A program made the position numbers and the translations under genes. A stretch of DNA of 42,691 bases from Mesorhizobium sp. (lineage in GTDB: Bacteria > Pseudomonadota > Alphaproteobacteria > Rhizobiales > Rhizobiaceae). Positions 7,430-16,242 of the stretch are shown here, piece after piece. The notes beneath the pieces are model-generated. The model saw only the letters and a program-made list of their open reading frames with translations, had not been told where the DNA came from and ran no database searches. Each line of letters starts with the position of its first letter. The stretch's first letter is position 1. Location of the stretch: the NCBI RefSeq assembly GCF_017306585.1, contig NZ_JAFKIC010000140.1:1-42691 (forward strand), in the 5' to 3' direction.

Positions 7430-8746
7430 ATGCGCAAGTTAGTGACCAGCATGCTTGCTGGTATCGGACTGACGCTTGCCTGCGGAACTTCAGTCTACGC
7501 GCAGGAAAAGTCGCTCACCATCTTCTGGGCGGAGTGGGATCCGGCCAACTACCTGCAGGAACTCGGCAACGAGTACGAGAAGGAAACCGGCGTCAAGATC
7601 ACGGTGGAAACCACGCCCTGGGCCGACTTCCAGACCAAGACCTTCACCGAGTTCAACGCCCATGGCGACGCCTATGACCTGGTCGTCGGCGACTCGCAGT
7701 GGCTCGGCGCCGGCTCGACGGGCGGTCACTATGTCGACCTCACCGACTTCTTCAAGAAACATGACCTCAGCAACGTCATGGCGCCGGCGACGGTGAAATA
7801 TTACGCCGAGTATCCCGGCAACAGCGGCAAGTACTGGGCGATCCCGCTCGAAGGCGACGCCGTCGGCTGGGCTTACCGCAAGGACTGGTTCGAGGACCCG
7901 AAGGAGAAGGAAGCCTTCAAGGCCAAATACGGTTACGAGCTCGATGTACCGAAGGATTTCAAGGCGCTGCGCGACATCGCCGAATTCTTCTACCGGCCCG
8001 ACCAGAAGCGCTACGGCATCGCCATCTACACCGACAATTCCTATGACGCGATGGCGATGGGCTTCGAGAACGCGCTGTTCTCCTATGGCGGCGAACTGGG
8101 CGACTACGCGACCTACAAGGTCGACGGCCATATCAACTCCGATAAGGCGGTCGCCGCGCTCGACGCCTACAAGGAACTCTACAAGTTCACGCCTCCGGGC
8201 TGGGCCAAGACCTTCTTCGTCGAAGACAACCAGGCGATCACCGAGAACCTGGCCGCGATGAGCATGAACTTCTTCGCCTTCTTCCCCTCGCTGATCAACG
8301 AGGCGTCGAACCCGAATGCCAAGAACACTGGTTTCTTCGCCAATCCGGCCGGTCCGCATGGCGATCAGTTCGCGGCCCTTGGCGGCCAGGGCATCTCCGT
8401 CGTCTCCTACTCGCAGAAGCAGGACGAGGCGATGAAGTTCCTGGAGTGGTTCATCAAGGACTCGACACAGAAAAGGTGGGCTGAGCTTGGCGGTTACACC
8501 TGCAGCCAGGCGGTGCTGAAGTCGGCCGAGTTCCAGAACGCCACGCCCTACAACAAGGCCTTCTACGAGACCATGTTCAAGGTGAAGGACTTCTGGGCTG
8601 TGCCGGAATACGCCGAACTGCTGCAGCAGCTCAACCAGCGCATCTATCCCTACATGATCGGCGGCAGCGGCACCGCCAAGGAGACGCTGGACGCGCTTGC
8701 CGCCGACTGGAACGCGACCTTCAAGAAATACGGCCGCGTCCAATAA
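7430..8746 (+). CDS. Sugar ABC transporter substrate-binding protein (CUT1, family 1)
   Basis: This 438-residue periplasmic binding protein has a Sec signal peptide (MRKLVTSMLAGIGLTLACG, cleavage near VYAQ-EKS). The mature N-terminus LTIFWAEWDPANYLQEL, the segment TFTEFNAHGDAYDLVVGDSQ and the C-terminal hinge region are typical of SBP_bac_1 proteins for sugars, polyols or glycosides. The ATG at 7430 has a good AAGGGAGGA site; an ATG 24 bp upstream lacks one. It is the first gene of a six-gene operon. A terminator-like hairpin after it should leave more of this protein than of the membrane parts. Two FadR-type operators precede it. Confidence 0.93.
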   Translation: MRKLVTSMLAGIGLTLACGTSVYAQEKSLTIFWAEWDPANYLQELGNEYEKETGVKITVETTPWADFQTKTFTEFNAHGDAYDLVVGDSQWLGAGSTGGHYVDLTDFFKKHDLSNVMAPATVKYYAEYPGNSGKYWAIPLEGDAVGWAYRKDWFEDPKEKEAFKAKYGYELDVPKDFKALRDIAEFFYRPDQKRYGIAIYTDNSYDAMAMGFENALFSYGGELGDYATYKVDGHINSDKAVAALDAYKELYKFTPPGWAKTFFVEDNQAITENLAAMSMNFFAFFPSLINEASNPNAKNTGFFANPAGPHGDQFAALGGQGISVVSYSQKQDEAMKFLEWFIKDSTQKRWAELGGYTCSQAVLKSAEFQNATPYNKAFYETMFKVKDFWAVPEYAELLQQLNQRIYPYMIGGSGTAKETLDALAADWNATFKKYGRVQ

Positions 8747-8760
8747 TCCTTCATGTCCCG

Positions 8761-8795
8761 CGGAGGGGGCAGCACTGCCTCCTCCGTTCTTTTTT
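8761..8795 (+). terminator. Rho-independent terminator/attenuator after the binding-protein gene
   Basis: CGGAGGGGGCAG (8761-8772) pairs with CTGCCTCCTCCG (8775-8786), giving up to 12 pairs with one G-U. TTCTTTTTT follows at 8787-8795. It lies 15 bp after the binding-protein stop and before the first permease. Partial read-through would set the usual excess of binding protein. Confidence 0.85.
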
Positions 8796-8831
8796 GAAAC
8801 GGGGGCAGAGTCCTTTTAAAGGGAGCAGGTC

Positions 8832-9737
8832 TTGGCGACCACGATGATCACCACGCTCGACAGGTCCTCGCGCGCCGCGGCACGCGGCCTGAGCGACATT
8901 TCCATCCGCAATCTCTTCATCATCCCGACGGTTCTGTTCCTGATCGTCTTCAACATCTTTCCGCTGATCTATTCGCTCGGCTATTCCTTCACGGATTTCC
9001 GCGCGTCGACCAACGCGCCGGCGAATTTCGTCGGACTGCAGAACTACCGCGACCTGCTCAACGATCCCTATGTCTGGGCGAACTTCGCCATCACCGCGAA
9101 ATACGTCATCATCTCGGTCGCAGGGCAGTTGCTGGTTGGCTTCGGCGTGGCGATGCTGCTCAACCGCGACATTCCGCTCAAGGGTCTCATCACCACCTTG
9201 CTGCTGCTGCCGATGATGCTGTCGATGGCGGTCGTCGGGCTGTTCTGGAAACTGCTCTATGATCCGTCATGGGGCGTCATCAACTACGCGCTCGGGCTTG
9301 GCAATTTCGAGTGGCTGGCCGACCCCAAGATGGCGCTCTACGCCGTCGCGCTGACCGACATCTGGATGTGGTCGCCCTTCGTCATGCTGTTGTCGCTGGC
9401 CGGCCTGTCGGCGGTGCCGAAGCATCTCTACGAAGCAGCCGCGATCGATCGCGCCGGGCCGTTCTACACCTTCTTCCGCATCACGCTGCCGCTGGTGGCG
9501 CCGATCCTGATGATCGCCGTCATCTTCCGCACCATGGAAGCGTTCAAGACCTTCGACCTCGCCTACATCCTGACCAGCCAGCCGACGGCGGAGCTGATCT
9601 CCATCAGGCTATACAAGATGGCGTTCCAGGAATGGCAGACGGGGCGCTCCTGCGCGATGGCCTACATCGTGCTGATCATGGTCCTGGCGATCACCAACAT
9701 CTACGTCAAATACCTCAACAAGGTGAAGGAGCGCTGA
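8832..9737 (+). CDS. Sugar ABC transporter permease, MalF/UgpA type
   Basis: This 301-residue inner-membrane protein has about six membrane segments (the first at about residues 28-48). The EAA loop is at about residues 200-217 (HLYEAAAIDRAGPFYTFF), where it contacts the ATPase. The start is TTG at 8832, placed 6 bp after GGGAG; an in-frame ATG at 8844 is the alternative. It pairs with the next permease to form the transmembrane channel of the CUT1 importer. Confidence 0.92.
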   Translation: MATTMITTLDRSSRAAARGLSDISIRNLFIIPTVLFLIVFNIFPLIYSLGYSFTDFRASTNAPANFVGLQNYRDLLNDPYVWANFAITAKYVIISVAGQLLVGFGVAMLLNRDIPLKGLITTLLLLPMMLSMAVVGLFWKLLYDPSWGVINYALGLGNFEWLADPKMALYAVALTDIWMWSPFVMLLSLAGLSAVPKHLYEAAAIDRAGPFYTFFRITLPLVAPILMIAVIFRTMEAFKTFDLAYILTSQPTAELISIRLYKMAFQEWQTGRSCAMAYIVLIMVLAITNIYVKYLNKVKER

Positions 9738-9738
9738 G

Positions 9739-10698
9739 ATGGCCGCTGTGCGCACCTCTTCCGAAGTCGCGTTCAACCGCGTGGCCATCGTCGCCGTGTT
9801 GGTGGTGACGATCATCTTCCTGGCGCCGATCTACTGGATCGCCTCGACGGCGTTCAAGCCGCGCAACCTGGCCACCACCATCCCGCCGACGGTGGTCTTC
9901 CAGCCGGAGATATCGCCGTTCGTCAAGCTGTTCACCAAGCGCTCGCAATTGCGCACGCCGCCGACGCCGGAGGAATATGCCGCCGCGCCCTGGTGGGAAC
10001 GCGTCGTCTTCGACGGCGGCGAAAAGATCGTGCGCGACGGCAAGGGCGAGGTGCAGTGGTCGGGCTATCCCAACCGCTTCATGAACTCGCTGATCATCGC
10101 CATCACATCGACGGTGCTGGCGGTCGGCATGGGCACGTTCACCGCCTATGGCTTCTCGCGCTTCAAGGTGAAGGGGGAGGCCGATCTACTGTTCTTCATC
10201 CTTTCGACCCGCATGCTGCCGCCGGTGGTGGTGGCGATCCCGATGTTCCTGATGTACCGCGCCGTCGGCCTCAACGATTCCCACATCGGGCTGATCATCC
10301 TCTACACAGCCTTCAACCTGTCGTTCTCGGTGTGGCTGATGAAGGGATTCATGGACGAAATCCCGAAGGAGTATGAGGAGGCAGCGCTCGTCGACGGCTA
10401 TACGCGCATGGAAGCCTTCTTCAAGATCGTGCTGCCGGAAGCGGCAACCGGCATCGCGGCCACCGCCGTGTTCTGCTTCATCACCGCGTGGAACGAGTAC
10501 GCCTTCGCGCTGATCATGACCAACCGCCGCGCCCAGACCGCGCCGCCCTTCATTCCCAGCCAGGTCGGTTCCGGCCTGCCGGACTGGACGGTGATCGCGG
10601 CGGGAACCTTCCTGTTCCTGCTGCCGGTCGCGATCTTCACCTTCCTGCTCCGCAACCATCTGTTGCGCGGCATGTCCTTCGGAGCGATCCGCAAATGA
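9739..10698 (+). CDS. Sugar ABC transporter permease, MalG/UgpE type
   Basis: This 319-residue inner-membrane protein has a first membrane segment at about residues 14-36, then a longer extracytoplasmic stretch (about 37-110), then the permease core. The EAA loop reads KEYEEAALVDGYTRMEAFF (about 211-229). Its ATG lies 1 bp past the stop of the first permease, so translation is probably coupled. It is the second half of the CUT1 channel. Confidence 0.92.
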   Translation: MAAVRTSSEVAFNRVAIVAVLVVTIIFLAPIYWIASTAFKPRNLATTIPPTVVFQPEISPFVKLFTKRSQLRTPPTPEEYAAAPWWERVVFDGGEKIVRDGKGEVQWSGYPNRFMNSLIIAITSTVLAVGMGTFTAYGFSRFKVKGEADLLFFILSTRMLPPVVVAIPMFLMYRAVGLNDSHIGLIILYTAFNLSFSVWLMKGFMDEIPKEYEEAALVDGYTRMEAFFKIVLPEAATGIAATAVFCFITAWNEYAFALIMTNRRAQTAPPFIPSQVGSGLPDWTVIAAGTFLFLLPVAIFTFLLRNHLLRGMSFGAIRK

Positions 10699-10925
10699 GT
10701 TTTCGTGCGATCAACCAGAAATATCTGGAGCCCGGTTCGCAGGTGCTGATGGTGCTCGGCATCGTGGCTTTGTGCCAGCCCTGGAACATGCTCCTGCATA
10801 CATATGGCCTGACCATCATCCTGATCGGGCTGATCGGCTTCAACATCACCTCGAAGATCGCGCCCGAGGAGGGGGCCGGCACCGGACATGCCGGCGACGC
10901 ACGAAATCCGGGAGCACCGCATTGA
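10695..10925 (+). CDS. Small two-helix membrane protein of the CUT1 operon
   Basis: This 76-residue protein overlaps the permease stop (ATGA) and its own stop overlaps the next TTG start, so it is embedded in the operon by translational coupling. Hydrophobic segments lie at about residues 16-34 and 38-51, followed by a short hydrophilic tail. It has no catalytic motif and I do not recognise a named family. A comparable small membrane protein (GlpU) occurs in the rhizobial glycerol transporter operon, so a role in assembling or modulating a two-ATPase importer is plausible. Confidence 0.75.
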   Translation: MSFRAINQKYLEPGSQVLMVLGIVALCQPWNMLLHTYGLTIILIGLIGFNITSKIAPEEGAGTGHAGDARNPGAPH

Positions 10926-12025
10926 CCCAGATCGAGCTTCGCGGCGTCCAGAAATTCTTCGGCGCCGTCCAGGTCATCAAGGACCTCAATCTCAAGATCG
11001 CGGATAACGAGTTCATCGTGCTGCTCGGCCAGTCGGGCTGCGGCAAGACGACGACATTGCGCGCCGTCGCCGGGCTGGAGACGATCGACGAGGGCGACAT
11101 TCTCATCGACGGCAAGCCTGTCCAGCACCTGAAGGCCGCCGACCGCGACATCGCCATGGTGTTCCAGTCGTTCTCGCTCTACCCGCATATGAGCGTCTAC
11201 GAGAATATCGCCTTTCCCTTGCGCGCCACGCGCAAGAGCAAGTCCGAGATCGACAGCGAAGTCCGCTCGGTCGCCAGGACGCTGCAGATAAGCGATCTCT
11301 TGGGCAAGAAGCCGTCGGCGCTGTCGGGCGGCGACATGCAGCGCGTGGCCATCGGCCGGGCGCTGGTGCGGCGGCCCAAGGCGATGCTGATGGACGAACC
11401 GATCGGCGCGCTCGACGCCAAGCTGCGTGAGGAGATGCGGGCCGAGATCAAGCGGCTGCACATCAAGCAGGGCTCGACCACGATCTACGTCACCCATGAC
11501 CAGATCGAGGCGATGAGCCTGGCCGACCGCATCGTCATCATGCATGAGGGCGTGCTGCAGCAGGTGGGCACGCCCGACGAGGTTTATTCGCGGCCGGCCA
11601 ATCTGTTCGTGGCGCAATTCGTCGGCAGCCCGGTGATGAACGTCGCCGATGCGGCGGTGACCGAGAAAGCCTCGTCCGCTTCGGTGACCGTCGGCGATGC
11701 GGCCGCCGGCTTCGAGTTCCCCAACGCGCTGCTGTCGAAGCTCAACGGCCATGCCGGCGGCCAGCTGGCGCTCGGCATCCGGCCCGAAGGCGTCCTCATC
11801 CGCCGCGACGCGGCGGACGGGTTCCTGCCGGTCGAAACGCAGATCGTCGAACCGCTTGGCTCCTTCGACATCGTCGATCTCAAGGTCGGCTCCAAGATGC
11901 TGCGGGCCCGCACCAAGAGCGGCTTCGTCAGCGGCCCCGGCGAGAAGGTGTTCGCGCGCATCGATCCCACCCAGGCGCATTTCTTCGACAAGGCAAGCGG
12001 CAAGTCGCTCGAGGTGAGGCTCTGA
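10922..12025 (+). CDS. Sugar ABC transporter ATP-binding protein, MalK/UgpC type (first)
   Basis: This 367-residue ATPase has Walker A GQSGCGKTT (about residues 36-44), Q-loop region MVFQSFSLYPHMSV, signature LSGGDMQRV, Walker B AMLMDEPIGALDAKLRE and the H-loop THDQIEAM. A C-terminal TOBE/MalK-type regulatory domain follows. The start is TTG at 10922, which overlaps the previous stop (TTGA), with GGGAG at 10910-10914. A longer frame from 10772 would cover the small membrane protein and was rejected. Together with the next ATPase it probably forms a heterodimer. Confidence 0.92.
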   Translation: MTQIELRGVQKFFGAVQVIKDLNLKIADNEFIVLLGQSGCGKTTTLRAVAGLETIDEGDILIDGKPVQHLKAADRDIAMVFQSFSLYPHMSVYENIAFPLRATRKSKSEIDSEVRSVARTLQISDLLGKKPSALSGGDMQRVAIGRALVRRPKAMLMDEPIGALDAKLREEMRAEIKRLHIKQGSTTIYVTHDQIEAMSLADRIVIMHEGVLQQVGTPDEVYSRPANLFVAQFVGSPVMNVADAAVTEKASSASVTVGDAAAGFEFPNALLSKLNGHAGGQLALGIRPEGVLIRRDAADGFLPVETQIVEPLGSFDIVDLKVGSKMLRARTKSGFVSGPGEKVFARIDPTQAHFFDKASGKSLEVRL

Positions 12026-13128
12026 TGGCGCATATCCAGCTCAAGAACATCTCCAAGAGCTTCGGCAACCATACGGCGCTGACCGGGCTCGACCTCGACA
12101 TCGCCGATGGCGAGTTCTTCGTCCTGCTCGGCGAGACAGGCGCCGGCAAGACGACGACGCTGCGGCTGATCGCCGGGCTGGAGAAGCCTGGGGAAGGCCA
12201 GGTTTTCATCGACGGCGTCGATGTCGCCGACTGGGGCGCGGCCGAGCGCGACGTGGCGCTGGTGCTGCAGCAATATTCACTCTACCCGCGCTACACCGTT
12301 CGGGAAAATCTCGAATTTCCGTTGAAGCCCAAGATCCGCCGGCTGCCCGACGCCGAGATCAAGGACCGTGTCGACCGCGCCGCCCGCACGCTGAGGATCG
12401 AGCATCTGCTCGACCGCAAGGTTGACCGGCTGTCGGGCGGCGAGATGCAGCGCGTCTCGATCGGCCGCGCCATCGTGCGCAAGCCGCGGGTGTTCCTTAT
12501 GGACGAGCCGCTCTCGGCGCTGGATGCGAAACTGCGCGAGGCGCTGCGCACGGAACTGAAGAACCTGCAGATCCAGCTCGGCGCCACCTTCCTGTTCGTC
12601 ACCCATGACCAGATCGAGGCGATGTCGATGGGCGACAAGGTGGGCGTGCTCAACCATGGCCGCATCATCCAGACCGGCACGCCGCACGAGATCTACAACA
12701 ATCCGCGCGACACCTACGTGGCGAGTTTCGTGGGCTCGCCGCCGATGAACCTCATCGACGGCAAGCTGGTCAACGGCCGCGCGGTGATGGCGCCGCTGAA
12801 TTTCGAACTGCCCTTTTCAGAAGGCGTCAAGAACTTCGGGGGGCTGAAGGCGGGCGCGGCGACCGATGGCCGCCCGCTCGTCTTCGGCATTCGTCCGGAG
12901 GACGTCTATCTGGAAAGCGGCGCGCCGGTCGAGGCGCGGGTCCACGATGTCGAGAACCACGGCGTGGAGAAGATCCTGACGCTGCGCGTGGGCGACAGTA
13001 CCTTGCGGGCCACCGTGCCGGCGAGGACCGATGTCGCCATCGAGCAGCCGGTGCGCTTTGCCTGGAACGCCGACAAGGTGGTGCTGTTCGACAAGGGCAG
13101 CGGCGTCAACCTGCGCCACGCGTCGTAG
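12025..13128 (+). CDS. Sugar ABC transporter ATP-binding protein, MalK/UgpC type (second)
   Basis: This 367-residue ATPase overlaps the previous gene by one base (TGATG). It has Walker A GETGAGKTT, Q-loop LVLQQYSLYPRYTV, signature LSGGEMQRV, Walker B VFLMDEPLSALDAKLRE, H-loop THDQIEAM and a C-terminal TOBE-type domain. Both ATPases keep complete catalytic motifs, so neither looks degenerate. Most CUT1 systems use one ATPase as a homodimer. Two in one operon is known for the rhizobial glycerol transporter (GlpS/GlpT). Confidence 0.92.
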   Translation: MAHIQLKNISKSFGNHTALTGLDLDIADGEFFVLLGETGAGKTTTLRLIAGLEKPGEGQVFIDGVDVADWGAAERDVALVLQQYSLYPRYTVRENLEFPLKPKIRRLPDAEIKDRVDRAARTLRIEHLLDRKVDRLSGGEMQRVSIGRAIVRKPRVFLMDEPLSALDAKLREALRTELKNLQIQLGATFLFVTHDQIEAMSMGDKVGVLNHGRIIQTGTPHEIYNNPRDTYVASFVGSPPMNLIDGKLVNGRAVMAPLNFELPFSEGVKNFGGLKAGAATDGRPLVFGIRPEDVYLESGAPVEARVHDVENHGVEKILTLRVGDSTLRATVPARTDVAIEQPVRFAWNADKVVLFDKGSGVNLRHAS

Positions 13129-13137
13129 CGGGCCGTT

Positions 13138-14124
13138 TCAACGAGCCTGGCGGAGTTCGCTTTGCTCCTCGGCGCGCAGGTGGCTGGGCGCGGACCCGAT
13201 GACGCGCTTGAAGGCACGGCTGAAGGCGGCATCGGATTCATAGCCGAGGCGGGCGGCGACGACGGATATCTTCATCCGGTCGCGGACCAGCCACTGCCTT
13301 GCCTGATGCATCCGGACCTGCGTGACGTATTTTGCCGGCGTCTCGCCGACGATGGTGGCGAAGCGTTCGGCAAAGCCCGAGCGCGAGGCGCCCATCATCC
13401 TGGCCAGCGACTCGACGGTCCAGTCATGGTCCGGTTCGAGATGGATGGCCGCCAGCACGCGCCCGATGTCGCGGTCGCGCACCGCCGCGATCCAGCCCGA
13501 GGAGTCGCCGCAGCCGCGCTCGACCCATGAGCGGATCACCGTGGCGGCCAGCACGTCGGCCAGCCGCGCCAGGATGCCGCCGGAGCCGACACGCTCCATC
13601 GTCACCTCGCGCGCCATTGCTTCGAGCAGGTGTGGAATGCCCGGCTCGTAGGCTTCCAGTTCATGCGTGCGCATGACATCGGGCATCATGCCGAGCAGGG
13701 GATGCAGGCCGTCTATGTTGAAATACATGCAGGCGCAGAACAGCAGCGTTCCCGGCCGGCAACTCTTGTCGCACATTTCCGCGTTCGACGTGCAGAAGAC
13801 GTCCTTGCAAACCTCTTCCAGGTGATAGCCGTGGATCGGCCAGGCCTGCGCGCCGGGTTCGCTGGCGAGGACGTGAGCGGCACCGCGCGGCAGGAGCACC
13901 GCATCGCCCGCATTGAGCTCGACCCATTCGCCGGAAGGCTGCTTCAACCAGCATCCATTGCGGCCGATGAAGTGAAATCGCGCCCCTGCCTGCGCCGGAA
14001 ACTGGATGCCCCAAGGCTCTTTCATCTCCCAGCGGCCATACTCGACACCATCGAGGCGCAGCCCGCGCAATATGTCTGTCAGCGGATCACCGGTGACCGG
14101 GATTTTGGACGAACGATCAAACAT
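13138..14124 (-). CDS. AraC family transcriptional regulator with cupin_6-type sensor domain
   Basis: This regulator of about 328 residues has an N-terminal cupin-like AraC sensor domain (FHFIGRNGCWLKQ..., then LNAGDAVLLPRGAAHVL at about 67-83). The C-terminal double helix-turn-helix spans about residues 220-320 (MMGASRSGFAERFATIVGETP, then VAARLGYESDAAFSRAFKR). The start is uncertain: ATG at 14124 fits the domain, and a GTG at 14160 is possible. It ends 9 bp from the convergent ATPase gene and is divergent from the MFS gene, its likely target. Confidence 0.88.
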   Translation of the reverse strand: MFDRSSKIPVTGDPLTDILRGLRLDGVEYGRWEMKEPWGIQFPAQAGARFHFIGRNGCWLKQPSGEWVELNAGDAVLLPRGAAHVLASEPGAQAWPIHGYHLEEVCKDVFCTSNAEMCDKSCRPGTLLFCACMYFNIDGLHPLLGMMPDVMRTHELEAYEPGIPHLLEAMAREVTMERVGSGGILARLADVLAATVIRSWVERGCGDSSGWIAAVRDRDIGRVLAAIHLEPDHDWTVESLARMMGASRSGFAERFATIVGETPAKYVTQVRMHQARQWLVRDRMKISVVAARLGYESDAAFSRAFKRVIGSAPSHLRAEEQSELRQAR

Positions 14125-14165
14125 GATGGGGTTTTTAGCATGGAAACTCCAGCCAGTCACTTCCT

Positions 14166-14197
14166 ATGTTGCAGTGCAGCCAAATGTTGCGTCGCAA
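14166..14197. promoter_or_regulatory. Candidate AraC-type operator between regulator and exporter
   Basis: ATGTTGC occurs twice as a direct repeat, at 14166-14172 and 14184-14190, 18 bp apart. The second copy is part of the palindrome TTGCGTCGCAA (14187-14197). The pair lies in the 183-bp divergent gap between the AraC and MFS genes. AraC proteins often use direct-repeat half-sites; this assignment is inference. Confidence 0.35.
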
Positions 14198-14307
14198 AAC
14201 AAACCGGAGGCCGCCCCGCAGCCAAGCCGTAATGGCAAGGCATGTAACGGGTGGAGCCCCGGTCGATCACTCCTTATGTGGCGCTGCGAAGAGATTGGAG
14301 ACTGACC

Positions 14308-15522
14308 ATGGCCGAACCCGCGACAGGCGTCATCGACGCCACACTTCTGAACCCCGGGGAATCCGATGAACGAGCCGAGCCCGCATGGGGGGCGGTTGTC
14401 TCCCTGGCGCTTGGCGTCTTCGGTCTCGTCACCGCCGAATTCCTGCCCGCCAGCCTGCTGACGCCGATGGCGCGCGATCTCGGCGTTACCGAGGGCGTAG
14501 CGGGCCAGGCGGTGACGGCGACGGCGATCGTCGCCGCGATCGCCGCGCCCACCATGGCGATCATCACCAAGCGGATGGACCGCAAGCTGGTGATGTGGAT
14601 GCTGACCGCGTTCCTCATCCTGTCCAACCTTCTGGCCACCTTCGCCTCGTCGCTGCCCATGCTTCTGCTCGCCCGCGTCGTGCTCGGCGTGGCGCTTGGC
14701 GGCTTCTGGGCGATGTCGGCGGCCATGGCGTTGCGCCTGGTGCCGATGCGGCTGATGCCGCGCGCCATGTCGATCATCCTGACAGGCGTTTCGCTGGCCA
14801 CTGTCACCGCGGCGCCCGTCGGCGCCTATGTCGGCGACGTCTGGGGATGGCGCACGGCATTCATGATCGCGACGGTCGTCGCCGCGCTGGCGCTGCTGGT
14901 GCAGGTTGCCACCATTCCGAAGCTGCCGCCTATCGGTGTTGCGAGCTTCCGCACCTTGCTCGAAGTGCTGGAGCGGCCGTCGATCCGGGTTGCGCTGCTG
15001 GTGGTGCTGCTGGTCGCATCGGGACACTTCGCCGGCTTCACCTATGTGCGCCCGTTCCTCGAAAAGGTGCCGGTGCTCGGTATCGAGACGATCTCGCTGG
15101 TGCTGCTGGCCTATGGCATAGGCGGGTTCTTCGGCAACATCGCCGGCGGCATCCTGGCCGAACGCAGCCTCAAGACAGCGGTGGCGCTGGCGCCCCTGCT
15201 GATCGCCCTGGCGGCTGCCTCGATGCTCATCTTCGGCGCTTCGCCGACGATCGCCGCCGCCGCCGTCGCGGCCTGGGGCTTTGCCTTCGGCGCGGTGCCG
15301 GTCGGGCTGCAGAGTTGGCTGGTGCGGGCGGCGCCCGACCAGGCCGAAAGCGCGGGCGGCCTGATGGTGGCGACCTTCCAGGTGGCGATCGCGCTCGGCG
15401 CCGTGTTCGGCGGCCTGCTGGTCGACCATGCGGGCGTTGCCAGCGCCTTCGCCTATTGCGGCGTCGCAACGCTGCTCGCGGCGGCCGTGGTGTTCCTGCG
15501 CGGCCCCAGGCAGGCCGAATAA
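14308..15522 (+). CDS. MFS transporter (drug/sugar efflux type)
   Basis: This 404-residue inner-membrane protein has about 12 predicted helices, in two blocks of six with a central loop near residues 195-215. The motif A-like loop TKRMDRKLVM (about 86-95) and the opening helix ALGVFGLVTAEFLPASLLTPMA match the YdhP/AraJ/SotB-type efflux branch. The ATG at 14308 has GGAG 7 bp upstream. A divergent AraC regulator shares the promoter region. The substrate is unknown. Confidence 0.9.
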   Translation: MAEPATGVIDATLLNPGESDERAEPAWGAVVSLALGVFGLVTAEFLPASLLTPMARDLGVTEGVAGQAVTATAIVAAIAAPTMAIITKRMDRKLVMWMLTAFLILSNLLATFASSLPMLLLARVVLGVALGGFWAMSAAMALRLVPMRLMPRAMSIILTGVSLATVTAAPVGAYVGDVWGWRTAFMIATVVAALALLVQVATIPKLPPIGVASFRTLLEVLERPSIRVALLVVLLVASGHFAGFTYVRPFLEKVPVLGIETISLVLLAYGIGGFFGNIAGGILAERSLKTAVALAPLLIALAAASMLIFGASPTIAAAAVAAWGFAFGAVPVGLQSWLVRAAPDQAESAGGLMVATFQVAIALGAVFGGLLVDHAGVASAFAYCGVATLLAAAVVFLRGPRQAE

Positions 15523-15557
15523 TCTCTGCCGGCAGCCATTCCCGACCTGTCCCGCGC

Positions 15558-15582
15558 CCCGAGAACCATCATGGTTCTCGGG
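15558..15582. terminator. Hairpin between convergent MFS and TetR genes
   Basis: CCCGAGAACCAT (15558-15569) and ATGGTTCTCGGG (15571-15582) form a perfect inverted repeat around one base. The right arm overlaps the last codons of the leftward TetR gene. Neither flank is T-rich, so termination by a pure hairpin is uncertain. Confidence 0.5.
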
Positions 15583-16147
15583 CCGTTGTCGTTGTCATGG
15601 CGGCAACGAAGCGGTTGAGGCTGTCCTCGACATAGACGGCCACTTCGATCGCCGGGTCGAAACTCCACCACAACAGCGATCCCTGCCAGTGCGACGCCAT
15701 CAGCAGGCCGATGTCGCGCGGCGTGCCCTTTGTCGACGCGAAGCAGGCCGCCAGCGCATCGCACAGCGATATCCTCCAGGTGGCGCCGCGTGCCCTGAGC
15801 AGGGGATCACGCAGATCCTCGCGCAAGACAAGCAGGCCTTCGGCATAGGACTCGATGCCGCCATAGCCTTGCGACAACCCCACCAGCAATTCGATCGCGC
15901 CCGCTGGGGTCCCTGGCACGCCGGCTGCCAGTGTTCTTGTCTTTTCGTCGAGGCCATCCCAGGCCTGCAACAAGGCGCGCTGCTTCAACCGGGCCTTGTT
16001 GCCGAAGCGCTGAACCAGCGTTGCGCCAGACAGGCCACAAGCCTTTGACAGCCGTTCGAAGGTGAGCGCCTCCGGGCCGTGGTCGTGGATCAACCGCAAC
16101 GCGGCTTCGAGCACCTGTCCATCAGACTGCGTCTTGGGTCGTGTCAT
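15569..16147 (-). CDS. TetR/AcrR family transcriptional regulator
   Basis: This 192-residue regulator has the TetR helix-turn-helix at about residues 28-50 (TFERLSKACGLSGATLVQRFGNK). The rest is a helical ligand-binding domain. It is divergent from the SDR gene at 16243, with only 95 bp between them, so the SDR is its probable target. Confidence 0.85.
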   Translation of the reverse strand: MTRPKTQSDGQVLEAALRLIHDHGPEALTFERLSKACGLSGATLVQRFGNKARLKQRALLQAWDGLDEKTRTLAAGVPGTPAGAIELLVGLSQGYGGIESYAEGLLVLREDLRDPLLRARGATWRISLCDALAACFASTKGTPRDIGLLMASHWQGSLLWWSFDPAIEVAVYVEDSLNRFVAAMTTTTAREP

Positions 16148-16172
16148 CTTGACATCTCAATATAACCGAATA

Positions 16173-16188
16173 ATCATTTATATATGAT
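16173..16188. promoter_or_regulatory. Candidate TetR operator between TetR and SDR genes
   Basis: ATCATTTATATATGAT has 5-bp inverted arms (ATCAT/ATGAT) in an AT-rich stretch of the 95-bp divergent gap. It could also contain -10 elements. Assignment is by position only. Confidence 0.35.
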
Positions 16189-16242
16189 GGAAGCCGGTCA
16201 AGCCAGCCCGGTTTGTTCGGCCGGAGCATTTCGGAGAGTTTC

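Noticed and set aside
10772-12025. Upstream ATG for the first ATPase
   Set aside because: It would add 50 non-homologous residues across the small membrane protein; the TTG at 10922 has a ribosome site and family-like N-terminus.
14164-15429. Minus-strand frame of 421 codons opposite the MFS gene
   Set aside because: Its composition is dominated by His, Arg, Gln and Gly, the typical mirror of a membrane protein gene.
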